NCBI GenBank assembly: GCA_046346665.1
Contig: JAXMHQ010000001.1
Location: 1 to 64,000 of the forward strand
DNA length: 64,000 nucleotides
Source: JAXMHQ01 sp046346665
Lineage (GTDB): Bacteria > Verrucomicrobiota > Verrucomicrobiia > Limisphaerales > JAXMHQ01
Direction: 5' to 3'
In this document: piece by piece, positions 56,112 through 64,000 of the stretch
How the letters are laid out: each line of letters opens with the position of its first letter
How positions within the stretch are numbered: the first letter of the stretch is position 1
The notes under the pieces: model-generated
Database searches by the model: none
What the model saw: only the letters and a program-made list of their open reading frames with translations
What the model was told of the DNA's origin: nothing
Position numbers and translations under genes: made by a program

Positions 56112-57181
56112 TCAAGCGTCCGCCGTCAGCTCCAGCCAGCTCGGATTCCGCTCGGCGTGCTCCGCAATTTCGTTCCAAGTCGTTTCCAAATTCGTCTGCG
56201 GCCGCCAATCCCATTCCTTCGCGGCAAGACTCGCGTCCAACACCAGCCAGGGCACATCAAATGGACGCGTCTCGGCGCTGGATGCCACGGTGAACGGACC
56301 GAACCGCTGCTCGCACCAGTTGCTGAGCTGCTTCAGCGAGGCACTCTGCGCCATGCCTCCGCTCACATTCACAATCCGCGGACCCTGAAATCCCGGCTTT
56401 TGCACCTGTCGCGCCAGCGGCAGCACCAGGTCCCGCGCGTGCAAACAATCCCGCACCTGTCGCCCGCTGCCGCCGAATCCGATGTAACGCAACGGCATGC
56501 TTCGCCCGCCACGAATGAATCCAATACGAGAAAATTCCCTGGTCAATCTTGCCGAACTGCCCCGCCCCCCGCCCAGCACGCCGCACCGATTCTAAACACC
56601 GGCACCCCGAACGCCTCCGCATACTCGCACGCCAGCAACTCCGAGGCGCGCTTCGACGTCCCATAAAGCGACAAGGGCGGCTCGGTCGAAAACGCCTCGG
56701 TCACTCCGCCCTCGCCACAACCCGGCACCGTCGCCCCCTCCTGCAAATGAAACCGGTCCCCGCCCGCCGTCACCGGAATTCCCGCCAGCCCGCGAATCGA
56801 ATACACCCGGCTCGTGCTCAGCATGAGGAACCCGGATTTCCAGCCGCGCGCCAACTCCAGCAGGTTGACCGTCCCGGATAAATTATGCTCCACCAGTTGC
56901 CGGCTGCTCGTCTTGCCATCCACCCCCGCCAGCACGCTCGGATTCGCCGCCGCATCCAAAATCCAGTCGCACGCCGCAATCCCCTCCAGGTCGCTGGGAC
57001 ACCGGATGTCCCCGTGCACCAGTTTGACCCCGCGCCGCTTGAGTTCGGATCGATTCCCCTCGCTCCCCGCCCGCACGAGGTTGTCCAGTCCGACAATCTC
57101 CCAGTCCGGCCAGCCCTCACGAAATCCAAAAGCCAGGGTGCTGCCGACGAACCCGCACGCGCCGGTGATCAGGATGCGCAT
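56112..57181 (-). pseudogene. NAD-dependent epimerase/dehydratase, frameshifted
   Basis: The first 200 codons are intact: MRILITGACGFVGSTLAFGF (NAD-binding GxxGxxG), AAANPSVLAG and the catalytic SLYGTSKRASELLACEYAEA. At 56600-56490 the coding moves through three frames. FRIG is followed by CGVLGGG, then QFGKIDQGIFSYWIHSWRAK, then LRYIGFGGSGRQVRDCLHAR, which continues intact to the stop at 56112. At least three single-base indels are implied. It belongs to the nucleotide-sugar epimerase (GDP-mannose 4,6-dehydratase/UDP-glucose epimerase) group. Adjacent stops and starts (gaps of 3 and 4 bases) place it firmly in the operon. Confidence 0.85.
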
Positions 57182-57184
57182 AGC

Positions 57185-58252
57185 TCAGGCGGATTTCGAG
57201 GTCAACCGCTGCCGCCAGGACTCGGCAATTTCCTTGAAGATGGTCGGCAAATCATTCTCCAGCTTCCAGGCCGGGTAGTGTGATTTCATCTTTGAAAGGT
57301 CGCTGTAATAACAAATGTGATCTCCGATCCGGTTTTCATCGACGTAAGTGTACACCTGCTTTTTCCCGGTGACGGCTTCGGCCATTTTGAACGCCTCAAG
57401 GACGGAACAGGAATTCCCCTTGCCGCCGCCCAGGTTGTAAACCTCGCCGCACCGGGGCGCTTTCTGGAATTCGAACATGAACCGGGCGACGTCCTGCGAA
57501 TGAATGTTGTCCCGCACCTGCTTGCCTTTGTAGCCGTAAAGCTTGTATTCGCGGCCTTCCAAATTGCACTTCACCAGGTAACTCAGAAATCCGTGCAACT
57601 CGACCCCGCTGTGATTCGGCCCGGTCAAACATCCGCCCCGCAAACAACAGGTCGGCATTTTGAAATAACGCCCGTATTCCTGCACCAACACGTCCGCCGC
57701 CACTTTCGACGCGCCAAACAAGGAGTGCTTGGATTGATCGATCGAAAAATCCTCCGGGATCCCGCCCGCATAGGCCGGGTCGTCGTAATCCCAGCGCGTC
57801 TCCAGCTCCCGCAGCCGGATCGTGTTCGGCCGGTCGCCGTACACCTTGTTCGTCGACATGTGAATGAACGGCGACTCCGGGCAGGCCCGCCGCGCCGCCT
57901 CCAGCAGGTTCAACGTGCCCACCGCGTTCACATCGAAATCGTCAAACGGAATCTTCGCCGCCAAATCGTGCGACGGTTGCGCCGCGGTGTGAATGATCAC
58001 TGCCGGCTTCAATTCCGCCACCAACTGGATCACCCCGGCCCGGTCCCGCATGTCGAGCTCGTGATGCTGAAATCCCGGGAGCACTTCCGCCAGCCGCCGC
58101 TGGTTCCAACGCGTGTTGCCCTGCGGACCGAAAAAGACCTCGCGCTGGTTGTTGTCCACCCCGTGAACCACAAACCCGCGCTGATGAAAGAAAACGGAAA
58201 CTTCCGACCCAATCAACCCCGAGGAACCCGTGACAAGACAGATGTTGCTCAT
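57185..58252 (-). CDS. NAD-dependent epimerase, CDP-paratose/tyvelose epimerase-like
   Basis: This 355-aa extended short-chain dehydrogenase has the NAD motif CLVTGSSGLIGSEVSVFF, the segment FIHMSTNKVYGDRPNTIRL and LRGGCLTGPNHSGVELHGFL. The position of the catalytic Tyr in YxxxK reads SLFGASKVAADV, a Phe instead of Tyr. It resembles the CDP-paratose 2-epimerase group. It is the first gene of the six-gene minus-strand operon that includes rhamnose catabolism; why a nucleotide-sugar epimerase is coupled to that pathway is not clear. Confidence 0.85.
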   Translation of the reverse strand: MSNICLVTGSSGLIGSEVSVFFHQRGFVVHGVDNNQREVFFGPQGNTRWNQRRLAEVLPGFQHHELDMRDRAGVIQLVAELKPAVIIHTAAQPSHDLAAKIPFDDFDVNAVGTLNLLEAARRACPESPFIHMSTNKVYGDRPNTIRLRELETRWDYDDPAYAGGIPEDFSIDQSKHSLFGASKVAADVLVQEYGRYFKMPTCCLRGGCLTGPNHSGVELHGFLSYLVKCNLEGREYKLYGYKGKQVRDNIHSQDVARFMFEFQKAPRCGEVYNLGGGKGNSCSVLEAFKMAEAVTGKKQVYTYVDENRIGDHICYYSDLSKMKSHYPAWKLENDLPTIFKEIAESWRQRLTSKSA

Positions 58253-58660
58253 GGCCCCGTCAGGCTCTCCAACCCGCCACGTAAAATCAACCAGATACCG
58301 ACCCGACCCGCTCTCCGCCGAATTACTGAACCGGCCGCGGTAGGAAGGTTTTGACGCGAATTAACCCGAATTGTCGCTAATGGTCCTGGATGGTGGGGCG
58401 AGACTCCGTCGAGCCCTCGAAAAGGCTGGAGTAATGGAGTATTGGAGTTCTGGAGTTACGGAAAACGAACTCGCGACTGTCCTTTCAGCACTCCATAACT
58501 CCATGACTCCATGACTCCAGCACTCCGCTCGATGTCAGGGCTCGACGGAGTATCGACCCACCCTTTGAAATTAGCGCCAATTCGCGTTAATTCGCGTCAA
58601 AGCTTTTTCATTGACCCGCCCGGGGATTGCGCCCTCCCAGCATTTTGGTAACTTCCCCGC
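58253..58660. other. Divergent gap filled by the triple-nested fold-back; no gene
   Basis: This 408-base gap separates the epimerase-rhamnose operon (minus) from yajQ (plus). Bases 58350-58601 are the nested element; the remaining flanks are about 97 and 59 bases. Promoters of both flanking units must lie within or next to the element. Confidence 0.7.
58350..58601. repeat. Triple-nested fold-back element
   Basis: Three unrelated inverted repeats lie one inside another. The outer arms 58350-58381 (TTTGACGCGAATTAAC...) and 58570-58601 match in 30 of 32 positions. The middle arms 58392-58417 (GGTGGGGCGAGACTCC...) and 58537-58562 match in about 24 of 26. The inner arms 58427-58460 (CTGGAGTAATGGAGTATTGG...) and 58490-58523 are strings of GGAGT words. 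Confidence 0.9.
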
Positions 58661-59146
58661 ATGCCTTCGTTCGACATCGTGTCTCAGGTCAATTCAATGG
58701 AAATCGAAAACGCCGTCAACCAGGCGAAGAAAGAACTCGCCAACCGGTTCGATTTTAAAGGCAGCAAAGCCGAAATCTGGCTGGACAAGCAGGAAATCCA
58801 CCTCACCGCCGAAGACCAGTTCAAAATCCGCACCCTGGCCGAAATCACGCTTGGCAAACTCGCCAAACGCGGCATCAGCCTCAAAAGCGTCGATCAACCC
58901 GAACCCGATATCTCCCCGCTCGGCCACGCCCGCCAGGTCATCCGCATCAAAAACGGCATCGAAACCACCGTCGCCAAACAAATCACCGGGTTCATCCGCG
59001 ACGCCAAATTCAAAGTCACCACCCAGATCCAGGGCGAGGAAATCCGGGTTTCAGGAAAAAACCGGGACGACCTCCAGGCTGTCATCGCCGCAGTCCGCGG
59101 CAAAGATTTCCCAGTGCCCGTCCAATTCATCAATTTCCGCAATTAA
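58661..59146 (+). CDS. yajQ: YajQ-family nucleotide-binding protein
   Basis: This 161-aa protein begins MPSFDIVSQVNSMEIENAVN and contains FDFKGSKAEIWLDKQEIHLT and KQITGFIRDAKFKVTTQIQG, the hallmarks of YajQ (two ferredoxin-like domains). Members bind cyclic di-GMP in some bacteria and phage/host regulators in others; the ligand here is not known. It is a single-gene unit after the nested fold-back. Length is typical for the family. Confidence 0.95.
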   Translation: MPSFDIVSQVNSMEIENAVNQAKKELANRFDFKGSKAEIWLDKQEIHLTAEDQFKIRTLAEITLGKLAKRGISLKSVDQPEPDISPLGHARQVIRIKNGIETTVAKQITGFIRDAKFKVTTQIQGEEIRVSGKNRDDLQAVIAAVRGKDFPVPVQFINFRN

Positions 59147-59334
59147 TCCCGCGCGGCTGCCAATTAACGGAATTCGCGTCAATTCGCGTCAACGCCCCCC
59201 CCGTTCCGTCCCGATCCCGCCCTTGATCCGTAAAATCAGGGGTTGACTTCCCCCGTCACTCGTCAAATCCTACTGGATCATTGCTGTATAGGGCGCCGGC
59301 CGGCCGACACCGGGCGTCATCAGCGGGAAAACGT

Positions 59335-59628
59335 ATGATCTCAAACGACCGACCATCACCCTATGGCCATAGGGCTTATGGAACGCCTAAGCCTCCCGTC
59401 CAGGAAGATACCCTCAAGTCCGAAAAGATTCAGATTGAGCGCAAAACCTTTGTCTTCACGCTAAAGGAAAATCCCCGGGGCAGATTCCTCCGCATCACCG
59501 AAGACGTCGGTGGCCGGCGCGATACCATCATCATCCCGGCCCCCGGCCTGGAAGACTTTAAGAAACTTTTGGACGACATGGTCCGCGCTTCGGCTGAAGT
59601 TCCCGCCAAGTCGGAACAGCCCGAATAG
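59335..59628 (+). CDS. PUR-alpha-like (DUF3276) nucleic-acid-binding protein
   Basis: This protein of about 97 aa has the PUR-type segment KSEKIQIERKTFVFTLKENP followed by RGRFLRITEDVGGRRDTIII and LEDFKKLLDDMV. Bacterial PUR-domain proteins bind RNA or single-stranded DNA. ATG 59335 is chosen over an in-frame start at 59281 because the latter adds low-complexity sequence. A 188-base gap separates it from yajQ. Confidence 0.82.
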   Translation: MISNDRPSPYGHRAYGTPKPPVQEDTLKSEKIQIERKTFVFTLKENPRGRFLRITEDVGGRRDTIIIPAPGLEDFKKLLDDMVRASAEVPAKSEQPE

Positions 59629-59702
59629 GCTTTCAGCGCCCCGGAAGTTGTTCAGGTGAACTAATTCAGCCACGAGGGCTGCGTCGATCGACCTCCGGAG
59701 AA

Positions 59703-59804
59703 GGATCCCGGCCTGACACCGGGATCCACGGATGGTTGAAATATGTGGATGGGTCGGCGCAGGGCCGCGATCCATCCATCCAACAATCCACTCATCCATC
59801 AATC
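59703..59804. repeat. Hairpin plus GGATGG-word repeat between convergent genes
   Basis: GGATCCCGG (59703-59711) and CCGGGATCC (59719-59727) form a perfect 9-bp stem. Next to it GGATGGTTGAAATATGTGGA is loosely complementary to the CCATCCATCCAACAATCC words ending at 59804. The inner words match the 46.5-kb inner fold-back. Confidence 0.7.
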
Positions 59805-59815
59805 CAGCCCGCGCA

Positions 59816-60178
59816 TCATGCGCGGCTCGGCTTCTTCCGCGCCCGCAACCGCGGCGCATCTCCCCACAGCGTTTCCAAATCATACCGCTCCCGCACGTCC
59901 TGCCGCATCACGTGCACCAGCACGTCGAAATAATCGAGAACAATCCACGCCGTCTGCAGCGTTCCATCCACCGCCCGCGGCCGCAACCCGTGCTCGTCCC
60001 GCAGCTTGTCGCTGATCTCATCCACAATCGCCCGCAAATGCGGCTCGCTGCTCCCCGACGCAATCACGAAATAATCCGCCACGGACGACAGCTCGCGCAC
60101 GTCCAGGATCACAATGTTCTCCGCTTTCCGGTTGTCGGCGTATTCCCTGCAAAGCGTCGCCAGTTTCTTCGATTCCAT
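59816..60178 (-). CDS. rsfS: Ribosome silencing factor
   Basis: This 120-aa RsfS (Iojap) protein has KAENIVILDVRELSSVADYF, VIASGSSEPHLRAIVDEISD and TAWIVLDYFDVLVHVM. RsfS binds ribosomal protein uL14 and blocks subunit joining when nutrients are short. It lies 17 bases downstream of nadD, a pairing conserved in many bacteria. Confidence 0.96.
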   Translation of the reverse strand: MESKKLATLCREYADNRKAENIVILDVRELSSVADYFVIASGSSEPHLRAIVDEISDKLRDEHGLRPRAVDGTLQTAWIVLDYFDVLVHVMRQDVRERYDLETLWGDAPRLRARKKPSRA

Positions 60179-60195
60179 GTGATTTCAGGTTGCCT

Positions 60196-60777
60196 TTAAT
60201 CGGCCGGAAAATAAAGGCGATTGTTGCGTATCGCCTCCGCCACGCCAAACGGCACCAGCAGGTCGATCGACCGCCCCGCCCGCACCCGGTCGCGGATCTG
60301 CGAGGAACTGACCCCGAACGGAAATCCCGACAGCCACCGCGCCCGGAACGGCGCCGGCACCGCACCCGGGGCCTGGCCCGGCCTCGGGATCACCACAAAC
60401 TCAACCCGCCGCGCCAGCTCCGCCGCCTCCCGCCACTGCGGCAGCGTCGCCGCATGATCCGCCCCCACCAGGTAATACAACTCCGCACCCGGATATCGCC
60501 GCCCGTAATCCCGCACGGTGTCGATCGTGTAGGACACCCCGCCCCGCTCCAGCTCCTGCGCGTCAATCTCGCACCAGTCCCGGCCCGCCAGCGCCAGCCG
60601 CAACAACTGCAGCCGCGCCCCGGGCGCGCTCGCCCGGCGGTCCGGCTTGAACGGCGATTGCGCCGCCGGAATGAACACCAGCCGGTCCAGCCCCAGCTCC
60701 TCCCGCGCCGCCTCCGCCACCAGCAGGTGGCCCAGGTGCACCGGGTCGAACGATCCGCCATACAATCCAAGTTTCAT
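60196..60777 (-). CDS. nadD: Nicotinate-nucleotide adenylyltransferase
   Basis: This 193-aa nucleotidyltransferase has the signature GLYGGSFDPVHLGHLLVAEA, with the HxGH nucleotide-binding motif, and the C-terminal GVSSSQIRDRVRAGRSIDLL. It adenylates nicotinate mononucleotide in NAD synthesis. It lies 15 bases below cstA and is followed by rsfS. Confidence 0.95.
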   Translation of the reverse strand: MKLGLYGGSFDPVHLGHLLVAEAAREELGLDRLVFIPAAQSPFKPDRRASAPGARLQLLRLALAGRDWCEIDAQELERGGVSYTIDTVRDYGRRYPGAELYYLVGADHAATLPQWREAAELARRVEFVVIPRPGQAPGAVPAPFRARWLSGFPFGVSSSQIRDRVRAGRSIDLLVPFGVAEAIRNNRLYFPAD

Positions 60778-60792
60778 CTCAAAGGCCAGTTC

Positions 60793-63069
60793 CTAACAAC
60801 ATCTGTTGATACCACTGAACCGCGCTTCCTGCCGCTCCGCATAGCCCCGCCCCGCCTCCCGCAGCGGCGGCGATCCCTCCGCCACCGGGCCCGGCCGCGG
60901 TTCGCCCGACCACAACCGCACCAGCGACAGCGCCAGCGCGGCGGCGCCCCAGCCCGGCCGGCCGCGGCGCACACCCGCCACCGATGCCTCCGGCAGCAAT
61001 ACCACTTCGCTCTCCCGCAACACCGCCGGCTTCCGCCCCGATAACAATAAAATCCACTCCCGCACACTCAACAACGCCACCGCCCCCACCAGCACCAGGA
61101 ACATTCCCGCCACCGCCGCGTCCAGGCGATTCGAAAATCGCATCGCCCGAACCCTCGCCAGTTCGCCCGGCGCTTCCGCAGCAGACGGCGCCGGCGTCGC
61201 CGATTCCAGCTCCGCAATCCGCACGTCCAGCACCCGCGCCTGCGCCAGAAAACCAATCCGCGGATCCGGATGCCAGATCTTTTGCACACCCGCCGTCCCC
61301 GTCACCGCCAGCAGCCACGCCAGCGGCAGCAGCACAATCAAGGCGAACCGCAGCCGCCGCACACCCGCCGGCTTCGCCAGTTGCATCTTCAACACCAGCG
61401 TCACCGCCAGGCACAACGCGATCGCCGCCAGCATCTGGTTCGCAATCCCAAACAGCGGCCACAACGAGTTGATCCCGCCCAGCGGATCCCTCACACCCTG
61501 GATCAGGAAATAACCCCAGCCCGACACCATGATCCCGCTCGCCAACAGGTTCGGCCCCAGCCGGCGCGTCTGCCCCAAAGGCGGCCAGCAGTTGCCCAGC
61601 AGCTCCTGCAAAATATACCGCCCCACCCGCGTTCCCGCATCGATCGTCGTCAGTATAAACAACGCCTCGAACATGATCGCGAAGTGATACCACAAATCCA
61701 GCCCGTGCCCCCGCACCGCCTGCGAAAAAATCCGCGCCATCCCCACCGCCAGCGTCGCCGCCCCGCCCGTTCGCCCAAACAAACTGCCCTCCCCCAATTG
61801 CCGCGCCAGCGCGTCCATCTGGTCCACCGCCACCGGAAATCCCAGCGCCGTCACCCGCGCCGCCGTCGCCGCCGCCGGCCCCTTGATGTTCATCGCCAGG
61901 TAAACCCCCGGATCCAGCGAACACGCCGCGATCAGCGCCACAATCGCCACCAGCGATTCCAGGCACATCGCCCCGTATCCCACCGCCCGCACATGCGACT
62001 CCCGCGTGATCAGCTTCGGCGTCGTGCCGCTCGCAATCAGCGTGTGAAAACCCGAAATCGCCCCGCACGCGATCGTGATGAAACAAAATGGAAAAATTTT
62101 CCCCGCCACCACCGGGCCCGACCCGTCCACGAACGGCGTCAACGCCGGCATCGCCAGCCGCGGCAGCAACAGGAACACACCCGCCACCAGCGCAAAAATC
62201 GTCCCCAGCTTCATGAAGGTGCTCAGGTAATCCCGCGGCGCCAGCAGCAGCCACACCGGCAGCACGCTCGCCGCCAGCCCGTAGCCCACAATCCCCCACG
62301 CCAGATGTATGTCCGAAATCGAAAACCACGCCGCCCACTGTGCGTCCTGCGACACCCACCGCCCGCCCCACACCGCCAGCAGCAACCCCGCCACGCCAAA
62401 CACGGACGCCTCCAGCACCCTCCCCACCCGCACGAACCTCAAATAACCGCCCATCCCCATCGCAATCGGAATCGTCGCCCCCACCGTGAACACGCCCCAC
62501 GGACTGTCCGCCAGCGCCTTCACCACCACCAACCCCAGCACCGCCAGCACAATCACCAGGATCGACACAATCGCTCCCGACGCAATCCATCCCGCCGGCG
62601 TGTTGAGTTCTTCCCGCACCATTTGACCCAGCGATTTCCCATCGCGCCGCAGCGAAAAAAACAGGATCAACAAATCCTGCACTGCGCCGCCAAGGACCAC
62701 GCCGACCAGGATCCACAGCATCCCCGGCAGGTAACCGAATTGCGCCGCCAGCACCGGGCCCACCAGCGGTCCCGGCCCCGAGATCGCCGCAAAATGATGC
62801 CCGAACACAATCCATTTGTTCGTACGGACAAAATCGCGCCCGTCGTCATGCCGCTCGCACGGCGTCGCCCGGCGTTCGTCCAACTCCAACACCCGCGCCG
62901 CAATCCACTTCGAATAAAACCGGTAGCCGATCGCGTAGGTGCACAACGCCGCGACGAGGATCACGCCGGAGTTCAACGGCTCCCCGCGATGCATCGCCAC
63001 CGCCGCATACGCCGCCGCGCCCGCCAACGCCACCCCCAGCCAAATCATTGTCGAAACAAGGCGCTTCAT
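60793..63069 (-). CDS. cstA: Carbon starvation protein CstA
   Basis: This 758-aa protein has about sixteen to eighteen hydrophobic segments and CstA signatures: DFVRTNKWIVFGHHFAAISG, GPLVGPVLAAQFGYLPGMLW and GAISGFHTLIASGTTPKLIT. CstA family members transport peptides or pyruvate. Its soluble tail (near residues 620-650) is Ala/Pro-rich. A long open frame antisense or in another frame over the same bases is a codon-bias shadow. It follows the GNAT gene by three bases. Confidence 0.95.
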   Translation of the reverse strand: MKRLVSTMIWLGVALAGAAAYAAVAMHRGEPLNSGVILVAALCTYAIGYRFYSKWIAARVLELDERRATPCERHDDGRDFVRTNKWIVFGHHFAAISGPGPLVGPVLAAQFGYLPGMLWILVGVVLGGAVQDLLILFFSLRRDGKSLGQMVREELNTPAGWIASGAIVSILVIVLAVLGLVVVKALADSPWGVFTVGATIPIAMGMGGYLRFVRVGRVLEASVFGVAGLLLAVWGGRWVSQDAQWAAWFSISDIHLAWGIVGYGLAASVLPVWLLLAPRDYLSTFMKLGTIFALVAGVFLLLPRLAMPALTPFVDGSGPVVAGKIFPFCFITIACGAISGFHTLIASGTTPKLITRESHVRAVGYGAMCLESLVAIVALIAACSLDPGVYLAMNIKGPAAATAARVTALGFPVAVDQMDALARQLGEGSLFGRTGGAATLAVGMARIFSQAVRGHGLDLWYHFAIMFEALFILTTIDAGTRVGRYILQELLGNCWPPLGQTRRLGPNLLASGIMVSGWGYFLIQGVRDPLGGINSLWPLFGIANQMLAAIALCLAVTLVLKMQLAKPAGVRRLRFALIVLLPLAWLLAVTGTAGVQKIWHPDPRIGFLAQARVLDVRIAELESATPAPSAAEAPGELARVRAMRFSNRLDAAVAGMFLVLVGAVALLSVREWILLLSGRKPAVLRESEVVLLPEASVAGVRRGRPGWGAAALALSLVRLWSGEPRPGPVAEGSPPLREAGRGYAERQEARFSGINRCC

Positions 63070-63072
63070 CCT

Positions 63073-63501
63073 TCAACAACTTCGCCGCCGGCCGGCGCCC
63101 GCCGAAAGTTCCCGCTGCATCACCCGCAAATCCGCCCGGTCTCTCCAGCCCGTCCGGGACCAGAATTTTCGCCCCTCCCGGTTGGCCTCAAAAAGAAACA
63201 GGTTGCACTTGTCGATCCTCTCCCGGCGCAACCGCGCCAGGCAGCGCTCCACCAGCAGGCTGCCAATCCCGCGCCGCCGGAATTCCTTTCCCACCGCCAG
63301 GTGATGCACACAACCCCGCCGCCCATCGTGTCCGCACAACACCGCCCCCACCACCCGGCCGCCGCATCGCGCCACAAAACTCATCCCCGGATTGCGCTCG
63401 AGGTAGGATCGAACCGCGCGCCGCGAATCCGACCGGCTCAACCCCACGCCTTCCGACTCTTTCCAAAGCGCCAGCACCTCGTCGTAATCGTCCATCGTCA
63501 T
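63073..63501 (-). CDS. GNAT-family N-acetyltransferase
   Basis: This 142-aa protein has the acetyl-CoA-binding loop LAVGKEFRRRGIGSLLVERC and the preceding strand SFVARCGGRVVGAVLCGHDG, the Gcn5-related fold. The acceptor is unknown. It heads the operon GNAT-cstA-nadD-rsfS on the minus strand. Confidence 0.88.
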   Translation of the reverse strand: MTMDDYDEVLALWKESEGVGLSRSDSRRAVRSYLERNPGMSFVARCGGRVVGAVLCGHDGRRGCVHHLAVGKEFRRRGIGSLLVERCLARLRRERIDKCNLFLFEANREGRKFWSRTGWRDRADLRVMQRELSAGAGRRRSC

Positions 63502-63588
63502 GACCCGGATCGCAACGCGGCGGGATCCGGATGAGCTTGGATTGGATTGGGTGCGCGCTGGTTTGATGAGGTGATCGTATCGGATTCT

Positions 63589-63669
63589 GTTAAATCGTTA
63601 AAAGGTTAAAACGTTAAATGGGCTCCTGCGCGTGGACCTTTTAACCCTTTAACCTTTTAACAATTCAAC
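63589..63669. repeat. Fold-back repeat of GTTAAA words in a divergent gap
   Basis: GTTAAATCGTTAAAAGGTTA (from 63589) continuing AAACGTTAAATGG is complementary to CCTTTTAACCCTTTAACC and TTTTAACAATTCAAC (63637-63669). It lies between the GNAT and Smr genes and belongs to the family at 17341-17462. Confidence 0.85.
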
Positions 63670-63683
63670 TTATCCTCTGCCAG

Positions 63684-63971
63684 ATGGACGAACCCGTGGA
63701 ACTGCCCATCAACGGCGTGCTGGATCTGCACACGTTCCAGCCCCGGGAAATCAAGGATCTCGTTCCGGATTACCTCGCCGCCTGCCGGGAACGCGGCATC
63801 CTCCAGGTGCGCATCATCCACGGCAAAGGCATCGGCAACCTCCGCCGCTCCGTCCACGCCATCCTATCACGCCACCCCGACGTGATCTCCTTCACGCTCG
63901 ACCACCCCCAATACGGCGGCTGGGGCGCAACGCTGGTCCAGCTGAAAGGAAAGGTAGAAGGCAGAATGTAG
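63684..63971 (+). CDS. Smr-domain protein
   Basis: This 95-aa protein is a stand-alone Smr domain, with GVLDLHTFQPREIKDLVPDY (the LDLH motif) and VRIIHGKGIGNLRRSVHAIL (the HGKG motif). Smr domains are endonucleases found free or at the end of MutS2. The last residues (GKVEGRM) and the stop codon are encoded by the start of a GAAGGCAGAATG repeat, so the C terminus may have been reset by the repeat. Confidence 0.88.
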   Translation: MDEPVELPINGVLDLHTFQPREIKDLVPDYLAACRERGILQVRIIHGKGIGNLRRSVHAILSRHPDVISFTLDHPQYGGWGATLVQLKGKVEGRM

Positions 63972-63982
63972 AATGCAGAAGA
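63951..63982. repeat. GAAGGCAGAATG-word repeat at the end of the Smr gene
   Basis: AAGGTAGAAGGCAGAATGTA followed by GAATGCAGAAGA repeats the words of the element after argH (48222-48313). Only this arm is in the window, and a partner arm would lie beyond 64000. Confidence 0.75.
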
Positions 63983-64000
63983 GACGGCTGCAGAATCTCA

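Noticed and set aside
60779..62815. A 678-codon frame over cstA in another minus-strand frame, Gly/Ala-rich, and a 754-codon plus-strand frame over the same area
   Set aside because: Both are codon-bias shadows in a GC-rich gene; their composition is low-complexity and the cstA frame has clear membrane segments and motifs.

Overview
This is a GC-rich bacterial chromosome segment, most likely from a member of the Verrucomicrobiota (Verrucomicrobiia; a Limisphaerales/Pedosphaera-like lineage is my guess). The best taxonomic clue in the window is the 51-residue small basic protein at 37674-37829, a family I know only from Chlamydiae and Verrucomicrobia. The gene style fits as well: weak Shine-Dalgarno sites, many ATGA start/stop overlaps, a PUR-alpha-like protein, and a large secreted glycosidase with concanavalin-like repeats. 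No phage, insertion sequence, integrase or CRISPR array is visible.

Layout: 1-4970 (minus) is an rRNA operon with promoter, leader, 16S, tRNA-Ala, tRNA-Ile and a 3'-truncated 23S; the spacer tRNAs are in Ala-Ile order. 5221-9302 (minus) is a type II secretion cassette in the order gspF-H-I-J-K. 9496-11184 (minus) holds a LarE-type sulfur transferase and an XRE-receiver fusion. 11863-17304 (minus) is a six-gene ECF-sigma-headed operon: sigma, 75-aa protein, AAA ATPase, TPR protein, PilT, TPR membrane protein. 17500-25850 (plus) carries a HAD hydrolase, 2-oxoacid:ferredoxin oxidoreductase (korAB), an FmdB-type zinc ribbon, an MFS transporter, fabI and purH, with tRNA-Val on the other strand. 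25937-30600 (minus) is an exopolysaccharide cassette of beta-barrel, Wzc-like tyrosine autokinase, Wza-like exporter and FHA protein.

30948-37829 (minus) is a run of housekeeping and envelope genes: small basic protein, rluB, an SH3-domain protein, folD, a DUF6941-like protein, a membrane protein, a LysM lipoprotein, an unknown exported protein and an ABC ATPase. 37938-42701 is a 1587-aa secreted GH5 enzyme, followed upstream by phoH and a glutathione-transferase-like gene. 45295-48224 (plus) holds two unknown membrane-anchored proteins and argH. 48425-51246 (plus) is a three-gene sugar/headgroup-activation cassette (nucleotidyltransferase-kinase fusion, HAD, nucleotidyltransferase). 51356-58252 (minus) is a rhamnose-catabolism operon (rhaB, rhaA, rhaT, class II aldolase) headed by two NAD-dependent epimerase genes; rhaB and one epimerase are frameshifted. 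58661-63971 holds yajQ, a PUR-like gene, rsfS, nadD, cstA, a GNAT gene and an Smr-domain gene.

The least ordinary feature is a set of unrelated-looking intergenic repeats. Each is a fold-back whose two arms are strings of short degenerate words (for example GGATTATT, GGAGT, GAATG, GTTAAA, GTCGAG). They lie in convergent, divergent and co-directional gaps, sit inside two genes (larE and the gspH leader), flank the spacer tRNAs as a perfect 24-bp inverted repeat, and are nested one inside another at three places (42.8, 46.5 and 58.4 kb; the last is three families deep). I regard this fold-back repeat landscape as the best candidate here for an undescribed genetic element.
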